A stretch of 64,000 nucleotides of DNA from Paenibacillus sp. FSL R5-0912 (GCF_000758605.1 NZ_CP009282.1:5952001-6016000), one strand, 5' to 3'; counted from the stretch's first letter, positions 33,657 to 43,251 are shown. Numbers and translations are program-made. The notes: generated by a model from the letters alone, not told the origin.

Positions 33657-35672
33657 ATGACAACCCCACGGAATCCCTTAAAGCGTGTATTTCACATCAC
33701 CAAGCTGAGAACTGAATTGATGCTGCTAATCATCATAGCTATTGTGCTGCCCTCACTTGCCCTGGTTGTCATATCCACGGAAACCTCAGAGTCGGCATTG
33801 CGCTCCAAAATGGAAGAAACCACAAACTCAAGCATCCATATTCTCGATAAAACCCTCACGCAATTAATTCAGCTGGAGAGCGCAGGCGTCAACGAGCTCG
33901 CCTACCAGATTAGCAGCACTGATCTCACGGGCAACCCTGCAAAAGCACGCAGTCTGCTCGACAAATTCAAGCTGGAGCATCCGGAAGTGGATATCATAGC
34001 TCTGGGCAACGACCAGGGTAAATACATGTTCGCTCCGGATTCACAACCGGAGGATTATGATCCCCGTACGCGCGACTGGTACATAGATGCACTAAAGACA
34101 CCGGAGAGCACATCGGTTATTGACCCTATTTTCTCCAAAGTGACAAACAGCTATATCCTGCCGGTTTCCCGGGCTTTGCCGGACGGTAAGGGGGCCGTTA
34201 CAATCAGCATCAGCATGAACGAGCTCATGGAGCTGACCAAGAACGTCAGTCTGGGTGACAGCGGCTATGTATATATTCTAGACGGCAATAACAAGGTAAT
34301 CTATCACCCCACCATGGAGGTGGCCTCTGAAGCAACAAGCCAGATGCTGGCTGAAATGGGCAAAGGCCCAGCAGGCAAAATCTCCTACAAGGACGATACA
34401 GCCAATACACAAATGGACGGCTTCTACATTACGAACGAGCTGACCGGATTCAAAATGGCCGGCGTGCTGCCGGAGAATGAATACACCAAGGCTGTATATC
34501 CGATTCTGTACAAATCAGGTATCGTCCTTGTCGTCTCTCTGCTGCTTGCTTCGATCGTAACGTTCCTTATCATCCGCCGCATTACCGGCGCTGTGGAACG
34601 CTTGAACCGTTCAGCCAAACGGGTAAGCGAAGGTTATCTGGATGAGTCTGTGGAGACAAACCGCAAAGATGAGATCGGTCAGCTGGCCGGCAATTATAAT
34701 GAAATGGTGTCTTCGCTCCGCAAAATGGTTCAGGAGGTCGCTGAAACGTCTGGCCACCTGGCGGCAGCCAGTGAACAGCTGACAGCCAGCACCGGCGAGA
34801 ACAGCAAAGCGGTCGAATACGTGACCGAGCTGGTCGAGGAATCCACCCGTGGTGTGGAAACCCAGGCTTATGCTTCCGCCGAGGTGGCCATAACGATGGA
34901 TGAAATGTCAACCGGCATTCAAAAAATCGCCTCCGCCTCAGAGATGATTGTCAGCGCCGCAGTACAGACGGAACAGGATGTCTCCACCGGCAGTGCCAAG
35001 ATGCAGCATGTCGGAGAACAGATGAAGACGATCCGCGAATCCGTACACCAGTCCGGTACGCTGATTGCTGAGCTTAACGGATTAAGTGCCAAGGTGGCGG
35101 AGACCAGCACGGCCATCTCTGCCATTGCCAAGCAGACCAATCTCTTGTCGCTGAATGCGGGCATTGAAGCTGCACGGGCCGGAGAACACGGCAGAGGCTT
35201 CGCTGTAGTCGCCGGTGAAGTGCGCAAGCTGTCCGAAGCTTCCAATGTCAGTGCAGGACAAATCCAGGAGACGATCTCTGAGATGGTGGACCTGATTGCC
35301 AGTGCCTATGATGTGATGCGGCATAAAGTGGTTGGGGATGTGGAGCAAGGAATGGAGCTTACACAGGAAGCCAGCGAGGCCTTCCGCCAGATCGAGCAGT
35401 CCACCCGGCATGTAGGCGAGCAAATTCATGAAGTATCCGCGATCACCGAGCAAATGTCAGCCAGCAGCGCAGAAGTAGCAGCGTCTGTTCAGGAGATGGC
35501 CAAGATCGCCCAGGCGGCGCTCGAATCCTTCCAAAGTGTCACAGCAGCGACGGAAGAGCAGCTTGCTTCCATGGAGGAGATCACTTCATCTTCCGCTGCG
35601 CTCTCCGCCATGGCATCGGATATGCAGGGACAGGTGGAACGGTTTCACTTCGAGCCGAAGGGCAAGGCTTAA
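33657..35672 (+). CDS. Methyl-accepting chemotaxis protein
   Basis: A 671-residue chemoreceptor. A helix at ~22-42 anchors the N-terminus, an extracytoplasmic dCache-type sensor spans ~45-280 ('DYDPRTRDWYIDALKTPESTSVIDPIFS' region is typical), a second helix lies at ~283-306, then HAMP (~307-360) and the signalling coiled coil. The hairpin tip reads 'AKQTNLLSLNAGIEAARAGEHGRGFAVVAGEVRKLSE'; the usual L-A-L-N-A-A is changed to L-S-L-N-A-G. The ATG has AGGAGG upstream. It signals to CheA; the ligand cannot be told, although receptors of this Cache class often bind amino acids or carboxylates. No other che gene is in the window. Confidence 0.93.
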   Translation: MTTPRNPLKRVFHITKLRTELMLLIIIAIVLPSLALVVISTETSESALRSKMEETTNSSIHILDKTLTQLIQLESAGVNELAYQISSTDLTGNPAKARSLLDKFKLEHPEVDIIALGNDQGKYMFAPDSQPEDYDPRTRDWYIDALKTPESTSVIDPIFSKVTNSYILPVSRALPDGKGAVTISISMNELMELTKNVSLGDSGYVYILDGNNKVIYHPTMEVASEATSQMLAEMGKGPAGKISYKDDTANTQMDGFYITNELTGFKMAGVLPENEYTKAVYPILYKSGIVLVVSLLLASIVTFLIIRRITGAVERLNRSAKRVSEGYLDESVETNRKDEIGQLAGNYNEMVSSLRKMVQEVAETSGHLAAASEQLTASTGENSKAVEYVTELVEESTRGVETQAYASAEVAITMDEMSTGIQKIASASEMIVSAAVQTEQDVSTGSAKMQHVGEQMKTIRESVHQSGTLIAELNGLSAKVAETSTAISAIAKQTNLLSLNAGIEAARAGEHGRGFAVVAGEVRKLSEASNVSAGQIQETISEMVDLIASAYDVMRHKVVGDVEQGMELTQEASEAFRQIEQSTRHVGEQIHEVSAITEQMSASSAEVAASVQEMAKIAQAALESFQSVTAATEEQLASMEEITSSSAALSAMASDMQGQVERFHFEPKGKA

Positions 35673-35683
35673 GGGCATACGGC

Positions 35684-36285
35684 GTAATGAGGAGCACTTA
35701 TGCCCCTCATTTGCTCATTCGGCCCGCTTCCAGTGAATTCAGGGGCACTAATGCTCCTCATTTGCTCATTTGGCCTGCTTCCAATGAATTCAGGGGCACT
35801 TATGCCCCTCATTTGCTCATTCGGCCCGCTTCCAGTAAATTCAGGGGCACTTATGCCCCTCATTTGCTCATTTGGCCCGCTTCCAGTGAATTCAGGGGCA
35901 CTAATGCCCCTCATTTGCTCATTCGGCCCGCTTCCAGTGAATTCAGGGGCACTAATGCTCCTCATTTGCTCATTCAGCCCGCTTCCAGTGAATTCAGGGG
36001 CACTAATGCCCCTCATTTGCTCATTTGGCCTGCTTCCAATGAATTCAGGGGCACTTATGCCCCTCGTTTGCTCATTCGGCCCGCTTCCAGTGAATTCAGG
36101 GGCACTAATGCTCCTCATTTGCTCATTTCGCACCCGTCCAGTGAATTCAGGGGCACTAATGCCCCTCGTTTGCTCATTCGGCACCCGTCCAGTAAATTCA
36201 GGGGCACTAATGCTCCTCATTTGCTCATTCGGCACCCGTCCAGTAAATTCAGGGGCATTAATGCTCTTCATTACTCTCCTTCAGC
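35684..36285. repeat. Tandem array of 51-bp hairpin units (about 11.5 copies)
   Basis: The boundary word GAATTCAGG or AAATTCAGG recurs at 35735, 35786, 35837, 35888, 35939, 35990, 36041, 36092, 36143, 36194 and 36245, exactly 51 bases apart. Each unit holds a hairpin AGGGGCA-N4-TGCCCCT and the word CATTTGCTCATT, followed by a GC-rich half. Units differ at a few positions (ATGCCCC/ATGCTCC, TAAT/TTAT, CCCGCTT/ACCCGTC). Because 51 is a multiple of three, long repetitive ORFs exist in several frames, none with convincing coding bias. The array starts 12 bases after the chemoreceptor stop and would be in its 3' untranslated region. Confidence 0.9.
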
Positions 36286-36399
36286 CACACTCGGCAAAAT
36301 CAGAAGGATTGATCCCTTTGATCTTACCGTGTGCCGACTCCCGGCGGCTTCCGAATAATTGATGGAGTGAAACAAATAAATCCTTATATATGTACAAAA

Positions 36400-36453
36400 A
36401 AACCTCTCCTTTGAAATGGTTGAACACATTTCACCAAAGAGAGGTTTCTTTTT
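36400..36453. terminator. Bidirectional terminator hairpin, shared with 1743-1808
   Basis: AAACCTCTCCTTTG (36400-36413) pairs with CAAAGAGAGGTTT (36435-36447) with one bulge, with an A-run on one side and TTTTTT on the other. It can stop transcription from both the chemoreceptor and helD. Bases 36400-36420 recur inverted at 1783-1803. The following stretch to 36686 holds no gene that I can support. Confidence 0.75.
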
Positions 36454-36686
36454 TGCGTTTATTAAGATTGCACACGTTTCCCGCTTAAACAGTGGATCGG
36501 ACAGGACGACCCTCGGAAAAGCGTTAGCGGTCGCCTTGTGTATGGATTTTCACCGCTAAGGGAATTTAAAAAATCTGGACCAGGGATCGACTGGAATAAC
36601 GTTCCGTTTGCCGAGTGTTCTCACCAAGCGCAACCCTCTATCCCATTCCAAAACAGGGGCTGCCCTTACCCAAGATAATGTAAACC

Positions 36687-38888
36687 TTAATTCCCTTCGG
36701 GTACCGGCCAGCCGGAGACCGTCTCGTCTCCAAGCAGCTGCACGTAAGCCGGAAGCCCGCCATTATGCAGCAGCCACAGCTCATGCAGGGCACGTGTACA
36801 GCCTACATACATCAGCTTGGCGTCCCAGGCCGCCCCTCCATAATGCGCGCTATCCGCGTCCGCCAGGATGACGGCATCGAACTCCAGTCCCTTGGACAAA
36901 TATACAGGCAGTATGGACAAGCCGCCGCGGTATTCGGTGATGCTGCCGTCAATGAGATGAATATCCTCGAACTGTCCGGCAAGCTCAGCGTACAGCTCAG
37001 CGGCTTCCCGCAGGCTACGGGTCAATACAGCCACAGTGCGGTATTCGCGCCCGGAGAGCGATGACAGGGCGCTTCTGACAGCGCTGAGCCGCTGGCTGCC
37101 GCCTGCAGCCGGTTCCGGCTGCGCATCCTCATAGGAAATCAGCCGCACAGGATTACCGCTGCGGAAGACCGGCACGGCCAGCAGCTCGCTGCCGACGCCA
37201 GCGGACAGAATGCCGTTGGCGAATTCAATAATCTCCATCGTTGAACGGTAGCTGCGGGTAAGCGCGTGATACGCGGTATACTCCTCGGCAAACAGCGTCT
37301 GCATTTCTTTCCACTCATGTACCCCTTTATAGGCATGAATCCCCTGGGACAAGTCACCCAGAATCGTGAAGGAATGGCCCTTCACATACAAATCCAGCAC
37401 GGCAATCTGGAACGGGGAGAAATCCTGCGCTTCGTCAATAACAATATGATCGAAGCGTTCGGTTCCCTCATTGCCGTTCAAAAGATAATGGATATAGAGC
37501 AGCGGCGGAAGATCCTCTTCGCGCAAAATGCCTTTCTTCAGCTCTTTCACCGTTTCCTTCAATACAGCCTGCGGAATTTCTTCCGGCGCCTCAGCCGGCC
37601 AGTCCTCCGGAGTCTTCGCCGCGCGGAATATCTGCTTGTAGATAGCCAGCGGATCATATTTCGGCCACTTGGCGCTGTACGCCTTCTCGCGGGCCGCGCC
37701 TTTTTTCTTGCGGTCCTTCAGCGCAGCGGCCGACGGGCTCTTCTTCAGCTCCATCTCGATCCAGCGGTGAATCCGCGCCATCACACGTTCCTTGCGTTTG
37801 GCTGGCGGATACGGAGCGTATTCTTCATTATGCCAGCGCAGAATCATCGAGCGGCGCAGCACAGCCCCGTCCCACGGGCTGAAATCCCCTTCAGGCACGG
37901 CGCTGGTCTCCAGCAGCTTAATGCTGGATTCAATGACACTCATCAGCACCGTGGAGCCTTTGAAGCGCCCCGGAGTCTCTTCCGTAATAACAGGCATCGC
38001 CCCCGCTGTTTCGAACCAGCGGCTCACCGCTTCCGAAGCATCCTGCTCCGGCAAGGTCACACCCAGAACATCCGCAGCCCAGTCCGGGAAGGTGCTCTGG
38101 GCAATATTGCCGACACCGAGCTCCGGCAGCACATCTGAAATATAATCCAGGAACATCCGGTTCGGAGCGAAAATAATCATTTTCTCCGCCGAGACCTGAT
38201 CCTTGTATTGGTACAATAAAAAAGCCAGCCGGTGCAGCGCGACGGTAGTTTTACCGCTTCCCGCTACCCCTTGAATAATCAGCGCCGTGTTCTTCGCTGC
38301 CCGGATAATCTTGTCCTGCTCCTCCTGGATCGTCGAGACGATATCACGCAGCCGGTTGTCCTTGTTCTCACCGAGCCGGTACACCAGGAATTCATCCGAC
38401 ACCGCCGGTGCATCACTGTCGCGGTTATACGTATCCGCAACCCGCTCCAGAAACTGCTTGCGGATGACCACGTTGCGTTTGAGGTAGACGAGCCCTTCAA
38501 TCAGCCCTTCCGGTGCTTCATAGGAGGCCGCTTCTGTCCCTCCTGTAAACGAATAGAACAGGCTTGCCACCGGTGCCCGCCAGTCAATGACCAGCGGACG
38601 GTCGCTTACCTGCTCACGGTCTACGCCGATTTTACCAATATAAAGTGCCTTGCGTTCTTCCTCGTCATTGCCCTGAAAATCAAGCCGTCCGAAATAAGGC
38701 TCCTGCCTAAGCTTGGCAAGATCTTTGCGCCTCTGTTCCCTGGAGTCCTCCAGCACTTGTTCCGTATACTCGTGTCCCGTGTACACCGGAGTGCTGCGCA
38801 ACCGCTCAAGGGTAGAGTCAATCTCTATAAGCGCATGGTTCAGCCTGTCTTCTTCCTCTTGATAGGCACTTTGAAAGTTGTCTTCCAA
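36687..38888 (-). CDS. helD: RNA polymerase recycling motor HelD (UvrD-like helicase)
   Basis: A 733-residue superfamily 1 ATPase. The N-terminal coiled coil (residues 1-65), which enters the RNA polymerase secondary channel, precedes 'GRLDFQ' and 'RPLVIDWRAPVASLFY', a HelD hallmark. Walker A is GVAGSGKTT at 207-215; 'HIVIDEAQDFSPFQ' is motif II, and 'TRSYRST' and 'YVGCTRALHELWLL' are motifs IV-VI. HelD frees stalled RNA polymerase. The TTG start has AGGAGG nine bases upstream. It is inserted, with the purine permease, between rarA and tcdA compared with B. subtilis. Confidence 0.92.
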   Translation of the reverse strand: MEDNFQSAYQEEEDRLNHALIEIDSTLERLRSTPVYTGHEYTEQVLEDSREQRRKDLAKLRQEPYFGRLDFQGNDEEERKALYIGKIGVDREQVSDRPLVIDWRAPVASLFYSFTGGTEAASYEAPEGLIEGLVYLKRNVVIRKQFLERVADTYNRDSDAPAVSDEFLVYRLGENKDNRLRDIVSTIQEEQDKIIRAAKNTALIIQGVAGSGKTTVALHRLAFLLYQYKDQVSAEKMIIFAPNRMFLDYISDVLPELGVGNIAQSTFPDWAADVLGVTLPEQDASEAVSRWFETAGAMPVITEETPGRFKGSTVLMSVIESSIKLLETSAVPEGDFSPWDGAVLRRSMILRWHNEEYAPYPPAKRKERVMARIHRWIEMELKKSPSAAALKDRKKKGAAREKAYSAKWPKYDPLAIYKQIFRAAKTPEDWPAEAPEEIPQAVLKETVKELKKGILREEDLPPLLYIHYLLNGNEGTERFDHIVIDEAQDFSPFQIAVLDLYVKGHSFTILGDLSQGIHAYKGVHEWKEMQTLFAEEYTAYHALTRSYRSTMEIIEFANGILSAGVGSELLAVPVFRSGNPVRLISYEDAQPEPAAGGSQRLSAVRSALSSLSGREYRTVAVLTRSLREAAELYAELAGQFEDIHLIDGSITEYRGGLSILPVYLSKGLEFDAVILADADSAHYGGAAWDAKLMYVGCTRALHELWLLHNGGLPAYVQLLGDETVSGWPVPEGN

Positions 38889-39004
38889 TTTCAGTTACCT
38901 CCTAAAAGTGATGTGAGCAGTACATCATATCACAAGAGGACAGGGAAAGCCATATATTTCAAACTGCCTTATAGAACGGCCCACCTGCCCTATATGAGGC
39001 GCAT

Positions 39005-40306
39005 TTAGCCCATTAGCGCATGGAGCACAAAGTTCGCTACGAACAGCCCGGCAATCCCGTACAGCGCCGGCGGGACGTCCTTGCCTTTGCCTGTAGCCAG
39101 CTTCACAACCGGGTAAGTGATGAACCCAAACGCCATCCCGTCCACGATGCTGTAGGTGAATGGAATCATCACCATAATCAGAAATGCGGGGAACAGCTCC
39201 GTCATGTCGCTGAGATCCATCTCGCGCACACTCTGGACCATAAGTCCGCCGATCACGATCAGAATCGGCGCAATTGCGCTGTCCGGCACATAAGCCAGCA
39301 GCGGAATGAACAGGAATGTCGCCCCGAACAAGAGACCGGTGACGAGCGAGGTTAAGCCGGTGCGTCCGCCGGCAGCGATGCCGGCTGTAGATTCGGCAGC
39401 GGCTACTACGGGACTGCTGCCGAACAGGCCTGCCGCGATGTTTGCGATGGATAGCGCCCGCAGACTGCTTTTGAAGCGTTCCGGACGGCCTATCATCAGC
39501 GTCTGCGAGGAGATCAGGCCGATGTTCTCGAAGACAACGATCAGCAGCAGCAGGAATATGGCGATCCAGAAGACAAGGCTGATGAATCCGCTCCATTGCA
39601 TACTGGCGAACACATCGCCATATCCGCTGAACACATGTCCGGATTCGGTATTCTCAGGCCCATGAGCCGCTCCCAGCAGGTAGGCCAGGCCTGTCCCCGC
39701 CAGCATGCTGATCAGCAGGCCGCCGCGCGTGCCGCGGATGAACAGGACCAGGGCGAGCAACAGCGTCACCACCGAGGTAATGACCGCAGGATCGCTGAAA
39801 TGCCCGATGGCGACAAATGTCGTGGCATGGGCAATGACAATCCCGCTTTTTTGCAGGCCGATAAACGTCAGAAACAGACCGATTCCGACAGTAATCGCAT
39901 GCTGCAGATTATGGGGTATGGCATCACTCAGTATGCGGTAGAGCGAAGTGAACGCTACAATGGCGAACAACACCCCCGTCACCACAACAACGGCAAGCGC
40001 CTCACGCCAATCCAGCTTCATAGAATGTACCAATGTATAGGTGAAAAAGGCATTGATGCCCATGCCCGGGACGACGATAATCGGCGTTTTCCCGCCAAAA
40101 GCCATCAGCAGACAGCCTGTAATCGCTGTCAGCAGCGTGGCCACCATTCCTGCACGCAGCGGCATGCCTGCATCATGCAGAATCGCCGCATTAACCATAA
40201 CGATATATACCGAAGCGAAATACGATAGGATACCCGCCGCCCACTCCCGTTTCCAGTTGTCACCCGGCTCAAGTCCCACGCTATTCCGCCAAAAATTCGA
40301 TTTCAT
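39005..40306 (-). CDS. NCS2 purine permease, AzgA/PbuG clade
   Basis: A 433-residue transporter with 12-14 helices. The N-terminal 'EWAAGILSYFASVYIVMVNAAIL', the family motif 'IIVVPGMGINAFFTYTLV' and 'NIGLISSQTLMIGRPERFKSSLRALSIANIAAGLFGSSP' place it in the AzgA branch, which carries hypoxanthine, guanine or adenine with protons. The ATG has GGAGG seven bases upstream. It is probably monocistronic. The leader lacks the canonical purine riboswitch but has another inverted-repeat structure, described separately. The exact base it carries cannot be read from sequence. Confidence 0.9.
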   Translation of the reverse strand: MKSNFWRNSVGLEPGDNWKREWAAGILSYFASVYIVMVNAAILHDAGMPLRAGMVATLLTAITGCLLMAFGGKTPIIVVPGMGINAFFTYTLVHSMKLDWREALAVVVVTGVLFAIVAFTSLYRILSDAIPHNLQHAITVGIGLFLTFIGLQKSGIVIAHATTFVAIGHFSDPAVITSVVTLLLALVLFIRGTRGGLLISMLAGTGLAYLLGAAHGPENTESGHVFSGYGDVFASMQWSGFISLVFWIAIFLLLLIVVFENIGLISSQTLMIGRPERFKSSLRALSIANIAAGLFGSSPVVAAAESTAGIAAGGRTGLTSLVTGLLFGATFLFIPLLAYVPDSAIAPILIVIGGLMVQSVREMDLSDMTELFPAFLIMVMIPFTYSIVDGMAFGFITYPVVKLATGKGKDVPPALYGIAGLFVANFVLHALMG

Positions 40307-40330
40307 TTAAAAACCTCCACTAGAGAACGT

Positions 40331-40435
40331 GAACTTAAGAATGTTATACAGATGCTTCAATAATGCCTTAAGATCAGGTATTAATTGCAGCCCCACTGCT
40401 CCATTCTTAAGTTTTCTTATTATGATGTTAAGTTC
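40331..40435 (-). promoter_or_regulatory. Structured leader of the purine permease gene
   Basis: AACTTAAGAATG (40332-40343) and CATTCTTAAGTT (40402-40413) are perfect 12-bp complements around 58 bases. Within these, GCAG-CTGC and CCT-AGG hairpins give a three-way junction outline. A second upstream word, TTAAGTTC (40428-40435), can pair with GAACTTAA (40331-40338) instead, so two exclusive folds are possible. The 3' arm ends ~25 bases before the permease start codon. I did not find the conserved core of the purine riboswitch. Confidence 0.35.
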
Positions 40436-40506
40436 CGCTGGCTATTACCCCCGTTTGTCTGATCTGTAATCAGCCATCTCACGAGTATGCTGCTCCAGGC
40501 AGCAAT

Positions 40507-40543
40507 AAAAGGGCATGCAGCGGGGAATCAGCTGCACGCCCTT
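40507..40543 (-). terminator. tcdA terminator
   Basis: AAGGGCATGCAGC and GCTGCACGCCCTT form a 12-bp stem with one mismatch; TTTTATT follows on the minus strand. It lies 17 bases after the tcdA stop. Confidence 0.8.
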
Positions 40544-40559
40544 GAATCCTGTCAAACCC

Positions 40560-41318
40560 TTATTCAAACGTGATACCGCCGGTTTCCAGCAAATCACGTA
40601 CCGTAACACTAACCATAATCAGACCGACTACCGGAGGCACGAAGGACGTACTGGCCGGAGGCTGCTTCGCTTTGCGCCGGTCCGGCGCATTGGCAGGAAC
40701 AATCTGCTCGGTGACATCCTCGCGCGGCTTCACAGGCTTTTCGGTTGAAAATACTACCTTAACGCCTTTCTTGATCCCTTCCTTGCGCAGCTTTGTGCGG
40801 ATCACCCGCGCAATCGGGTCCATACTCGTCTTGGAAATATCGGCTACCTGGAAACGGGTAGGGTCCATCTTATTCGCCGCTCCCATGCTGGAGATCAACG
40901 GGATCTTCCGGGTCAGACATTCCTTGATCAGATGTATTTTGTAGATAATCGTATCCGAAGCATCAATGACATAATCCAGCTTGTATTTGAACAGCTCCTC
41001 ATAGGTCTCTTCGGTATAGAACATGTTTAGGGCAATCGCTTCGCAGTCCGGGTTGATCAGCTTGACGCGGTCCACCATCAGATCGGTTTTGTTCTGGCCG
41101 ATCGTCGTCGTCAGCGCATGGATCTGGCGGTTAATATTGGTGATATCGACCGAATCCTTATCAATCAGGATGATACGTCCGATACCAGTACGGGCGAGGG
41201 CCTCTACAGCCATCGCTCCCACTCCGCCAATCCCCAGCACAGCCACTGTGCTGTTCTTCATGATCTCGAGACCTTCCGGTCCGATCGCCAGTTCCGTACG
41301 CGAGAACTGATTCAGCAT
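40560..41318 (-). CDS. tcdA: tRNA threonylcarbamoyladenosine dehydratase
   Basis: A 252-residue E1-like enzyme that forms cyclic t6A at A37 of tRNAs. The ATG at 41318 has GGAGG eight bases upstream; the longer frame (TTG 41339) has no site. The nucleotide-binding motif GIGGVG is at 29-34, with 'LIDKDSVDITNINRQIHAL' after it, and 'YVIDASDTIIYK' holds the adenylation region. 'SSMGAANKMDPTRFQVADIS' is typical of the TcdA/YrvM clade and separates it from ThiF and MoeB. It follows aspS as in B. subtilis. Confidence 0.9.
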   Translation of the reverse strand: MLNQFSRTELAIGPEGLEIMKNSTVAVLGIGGVGAMAVEALARTGIGRIILIDKDSVDITNINRQIHALTTTIGQNKTDLMVDRVKLINPDCEAIALNMFYTEETYEELFKYKLDYVIDASDTIIYKIHLIKECLTRKIPLISSMGAANKMDPTRFQVADISKTSMDPIARVIRTKLRKEGIKKGVKVVFSTEKPVKPREDVTEQIVPANAPDRRKAKQPPASTSFVPPVVGLIMVSVTVRDLLETGGITFE

Positions 41319-41344
41319 GATGTCAGCCTCCTTTAACAAGCCTG

Positions 41345-41379
41345 CGGGGCATAGTCGCTTAAGTCCGCTCTATGCCCCG
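41345..41379 (-). other. Perfect hairpin between aspS and tcdA
   Basis: CGGGGCATAG (41345-41354) and CTATGCCCCG (41370-41379) form a 10-bp perfect stem without a T-run. It may reduce read-through into tcdA or mark an RNA processing site. Confidence 0.5.
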
Positions 41380-41394
41380 TCAGCCATTTATGTT

Positions 41395-43173
41395 TTATTT
41401 CTTTTCTTTTTCCGGTTTTGGCGCCAATTTGATATGCAGCTGCTCGAGCTGTATAGCATCTACCGGGGACGGAGCGTCCATCAGCAGGTCGGTTGCACTT
41501 GCGGTCTTAGGGAAGGCAATGGTTTCACGCAGGTTCGTGCGTCCGGCCAGCAGCATGATCAGACGGTCGAAGCCGAAGGCAATCCCGCCGTGCGGAGGCG
41601 TGCCGTATTCGAAGGCATCCATGAGGTAGCCGAATTTCTCATACGCGAGTTCCTGTGTGAAGCCGAGAGCTTCGAACATTTTCTCCTGAACCTCACGTTT
41701 GTAGATACGCTGGGAGCCGCCGCCCACCTCGTAGCCGTTAAGCACGATGTCATAAGCCTGTGCGCGGATCGCGCCCGGATCCGTATCGAAGAGATGGAGG
41801 TCTTCATCCATCGGGCGTGTGAACGGATGATGCTCCGCCATGTAGCGCTTCTGGTCTTCGTCATAGCTGAGCAGCGGGAACTCTGTAACCCAGGCGAATT
41901 TGAACACACTGTCGTCGATCAGGCCAAGCTGACGGCCGATCTTCAGGCGGAGTGCGCCGAGTACATCGGCAACGACCTTCTTAGTGTCGGCGGAGAAGAG
42001 CAGCAGGTCGCCTTCTTCAGCACCCGTGCGTTCCTTCACGGCGGCAATTTCTTCTTCGGAGAAGAACTTCACAATCGGTCCTTTGAACTCGCCGTCTTTC
42101 ACTTGAATCCAGGCCAGGCCTTTGGCGCCGTAACGTGCAGCGTAAGGTCCGAGATCATCAATTTCCTTACGGGTCCAAGTGCCGCAGCCCTTGGCGTTAA
42201 GGCATTTCACTTCTCCGCCTTTTTCGATCACGGAAGCGAACACCTTCACACCGCTGGCAGCAACGATATCGTTCATCTCTACCAGTTCCAGGCCAAACCG
42301 CAGGTCAGGCTTGTCCGAGCCGTATTTGCCGATAGCTTCAGCATAGGTCAGCCGCTGGAACGGAGTAGCAACCTCGACACCAATGGTTTCCTTCAGCAGT
42401 CGCTGCATCAGGGTTTCCATCATGGACAGCAATTCATCCTGCGGCATGAAGGAGGTCTCGATGTCGAACTGGGTGAATTCAGGCTGGCGGTCTGCGCGCA
42501 GATCCTCATCGCGGAAACAGCGGGCCATCTGGTAATAACGCTCGATGCCGCCGACCATCAGCAGCTGCTTATAGATCTGCGGAGACTGCGGAAGCGCGAA
42601 GAATTCCCCTTCATGCACACGGCTTGGCACGAGATAATCACGTGCGCCTTCCGGTGAGCTTTTGGTCAGAATCGGCGTTTCCACATCGATGAAGCCTTCG
42701 CTATCCAGGAAGTCGCGGAAGATCTTGGCCGCTTTCGAACGGAGCAGCAGCGTCTTGTGCATTTCCGGACGGCGCAGATCCAGGTAACGGTATTTCATCC
42801 GCAGCGATTCATCCACTTCCACACCGTCTTCGATGAAGAACGGAGGCGTCTTGGCAGCATTCAATACTTCAATATCTGTAATCTGCACTTCAATCTCGCC
42901 GGTCGGCAGGTTGCGGTTGATGGTTTCATCATCCCGTTTAACCACTTTGCCCGTTACGGCAAGCACGTATTCACTGCGCACCTTATCGGCAATCTGCAGC
43001 GCTTCTCCGGAATAGTCGGGGTTGAATACAATCTGTACAATCCCTGTGCGGTCGCGCAGGTCAATAAACAGCACGCCCCCAAGGTCACGGCGGGTCTGCA
43101 CCCAACCGTTCAGTGTTACTGTCTCGCCGATGCTCGCCGTTGTTAATTGTCCACAGTTATGGCTTCTGGTCAT
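41395..43173 (-). CDS. aspS: Aspartyl-tRNA synthetase
   Basis: A 592-residue class II synthetase of the bacterial type. The N-terminal OB fold ('VTLNGWVQTRRDLGGVLFIDLRDRTGIVQIV') binds the anticodon; class II motif 1 ('RMKYRYLDLRRPEM'), motif 2 ('CFRDEDLRADRQPEF') and motif 3 ('GGIAFGFDRLIMLL') are all present, with the ~130-residue GAD insertion between 2 and 3. A lysine/glutamate tail ends the protein. It follows hisS by 78 bases and should be cotranscribed from the T-box leader. Confidence 0.96.
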   Translation of the reverse strand: MTRSHNCGQLTTASIGETVTLNGWVQTRRDLGGVLFIDLRDRTGIVQIVFNPDYSGEALQIADKVRSEYVLAVTGKVVKRDDETINRNLPTGEIEVQITDIEVLNAAKTPPFFIEDGVEVDESLRMKYRYLDLRRPEMHKTLLLRSKAAKIFRDFLDSEGFIDVETPILTKSSPEGARDYLVPSRVHEGEFFALPQSPQIYKQLLMVGGIERYYQMARCFRDEDLRADRQPEFTQFDIETSFMPQDELLSMMETLMQRLLKETIGVEVATPFQRLTYAEAIGKYGSDKPDLRFGLELVEMNDIVAASGVKVFASVIEKGGEVKCLNAKGCGTWTRKEIDDLGPYAARYGAKGLAWIQVKDGEFKGPIVKFFSEEEIAAVKERTGAEEGDLLLFSADTKKVVADVLGALRLKIGRQLGLIDDSVFKFAWVTEFPLLSYDEDQKRYMAEHHPFTRPMDEDLHLFDTDPGAIRAQAYDIVLNGYEVGGGSQRIYKREVQEKMFEALGFTQELAYEKFGYLMDAFEYGTPPHGGIAFGFDRLIMLLAGRTNLRETIAFPKTASATDLLMDAPSPVDAIQLEQLHIKLAPKPEKEKK

Positions 43174-43251
43174 CTTTTATCCTACCCCTTCATGGTTAAA
43201 ATTACATGTAATTGACTGCCGCTTGCTCGCGGATATATCCATACTTAAATT

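Noticed and set aside
35669..36271. 200-codon minus-strand ORF with 17-residue repeats, and two plus-strand ORFs over the same DNA
   Set aside because: The repeat unit is 51 bp, a multiple of three, so any frame without a stop in one unit stays open for the whole array. Variation between units is not biased to silent changes in any frame.
35684..36285. CRISPR array
   Set aside because: The units are contiguous and nearly identical over their full length, with no variable spacers, and no cas gene is nearby.
40307..40500. Canonical purine riboswitch before the purine permease
   Set aside because: The conserved junction and loop bases of the guanine/adenine aptamer were not found on either strand.
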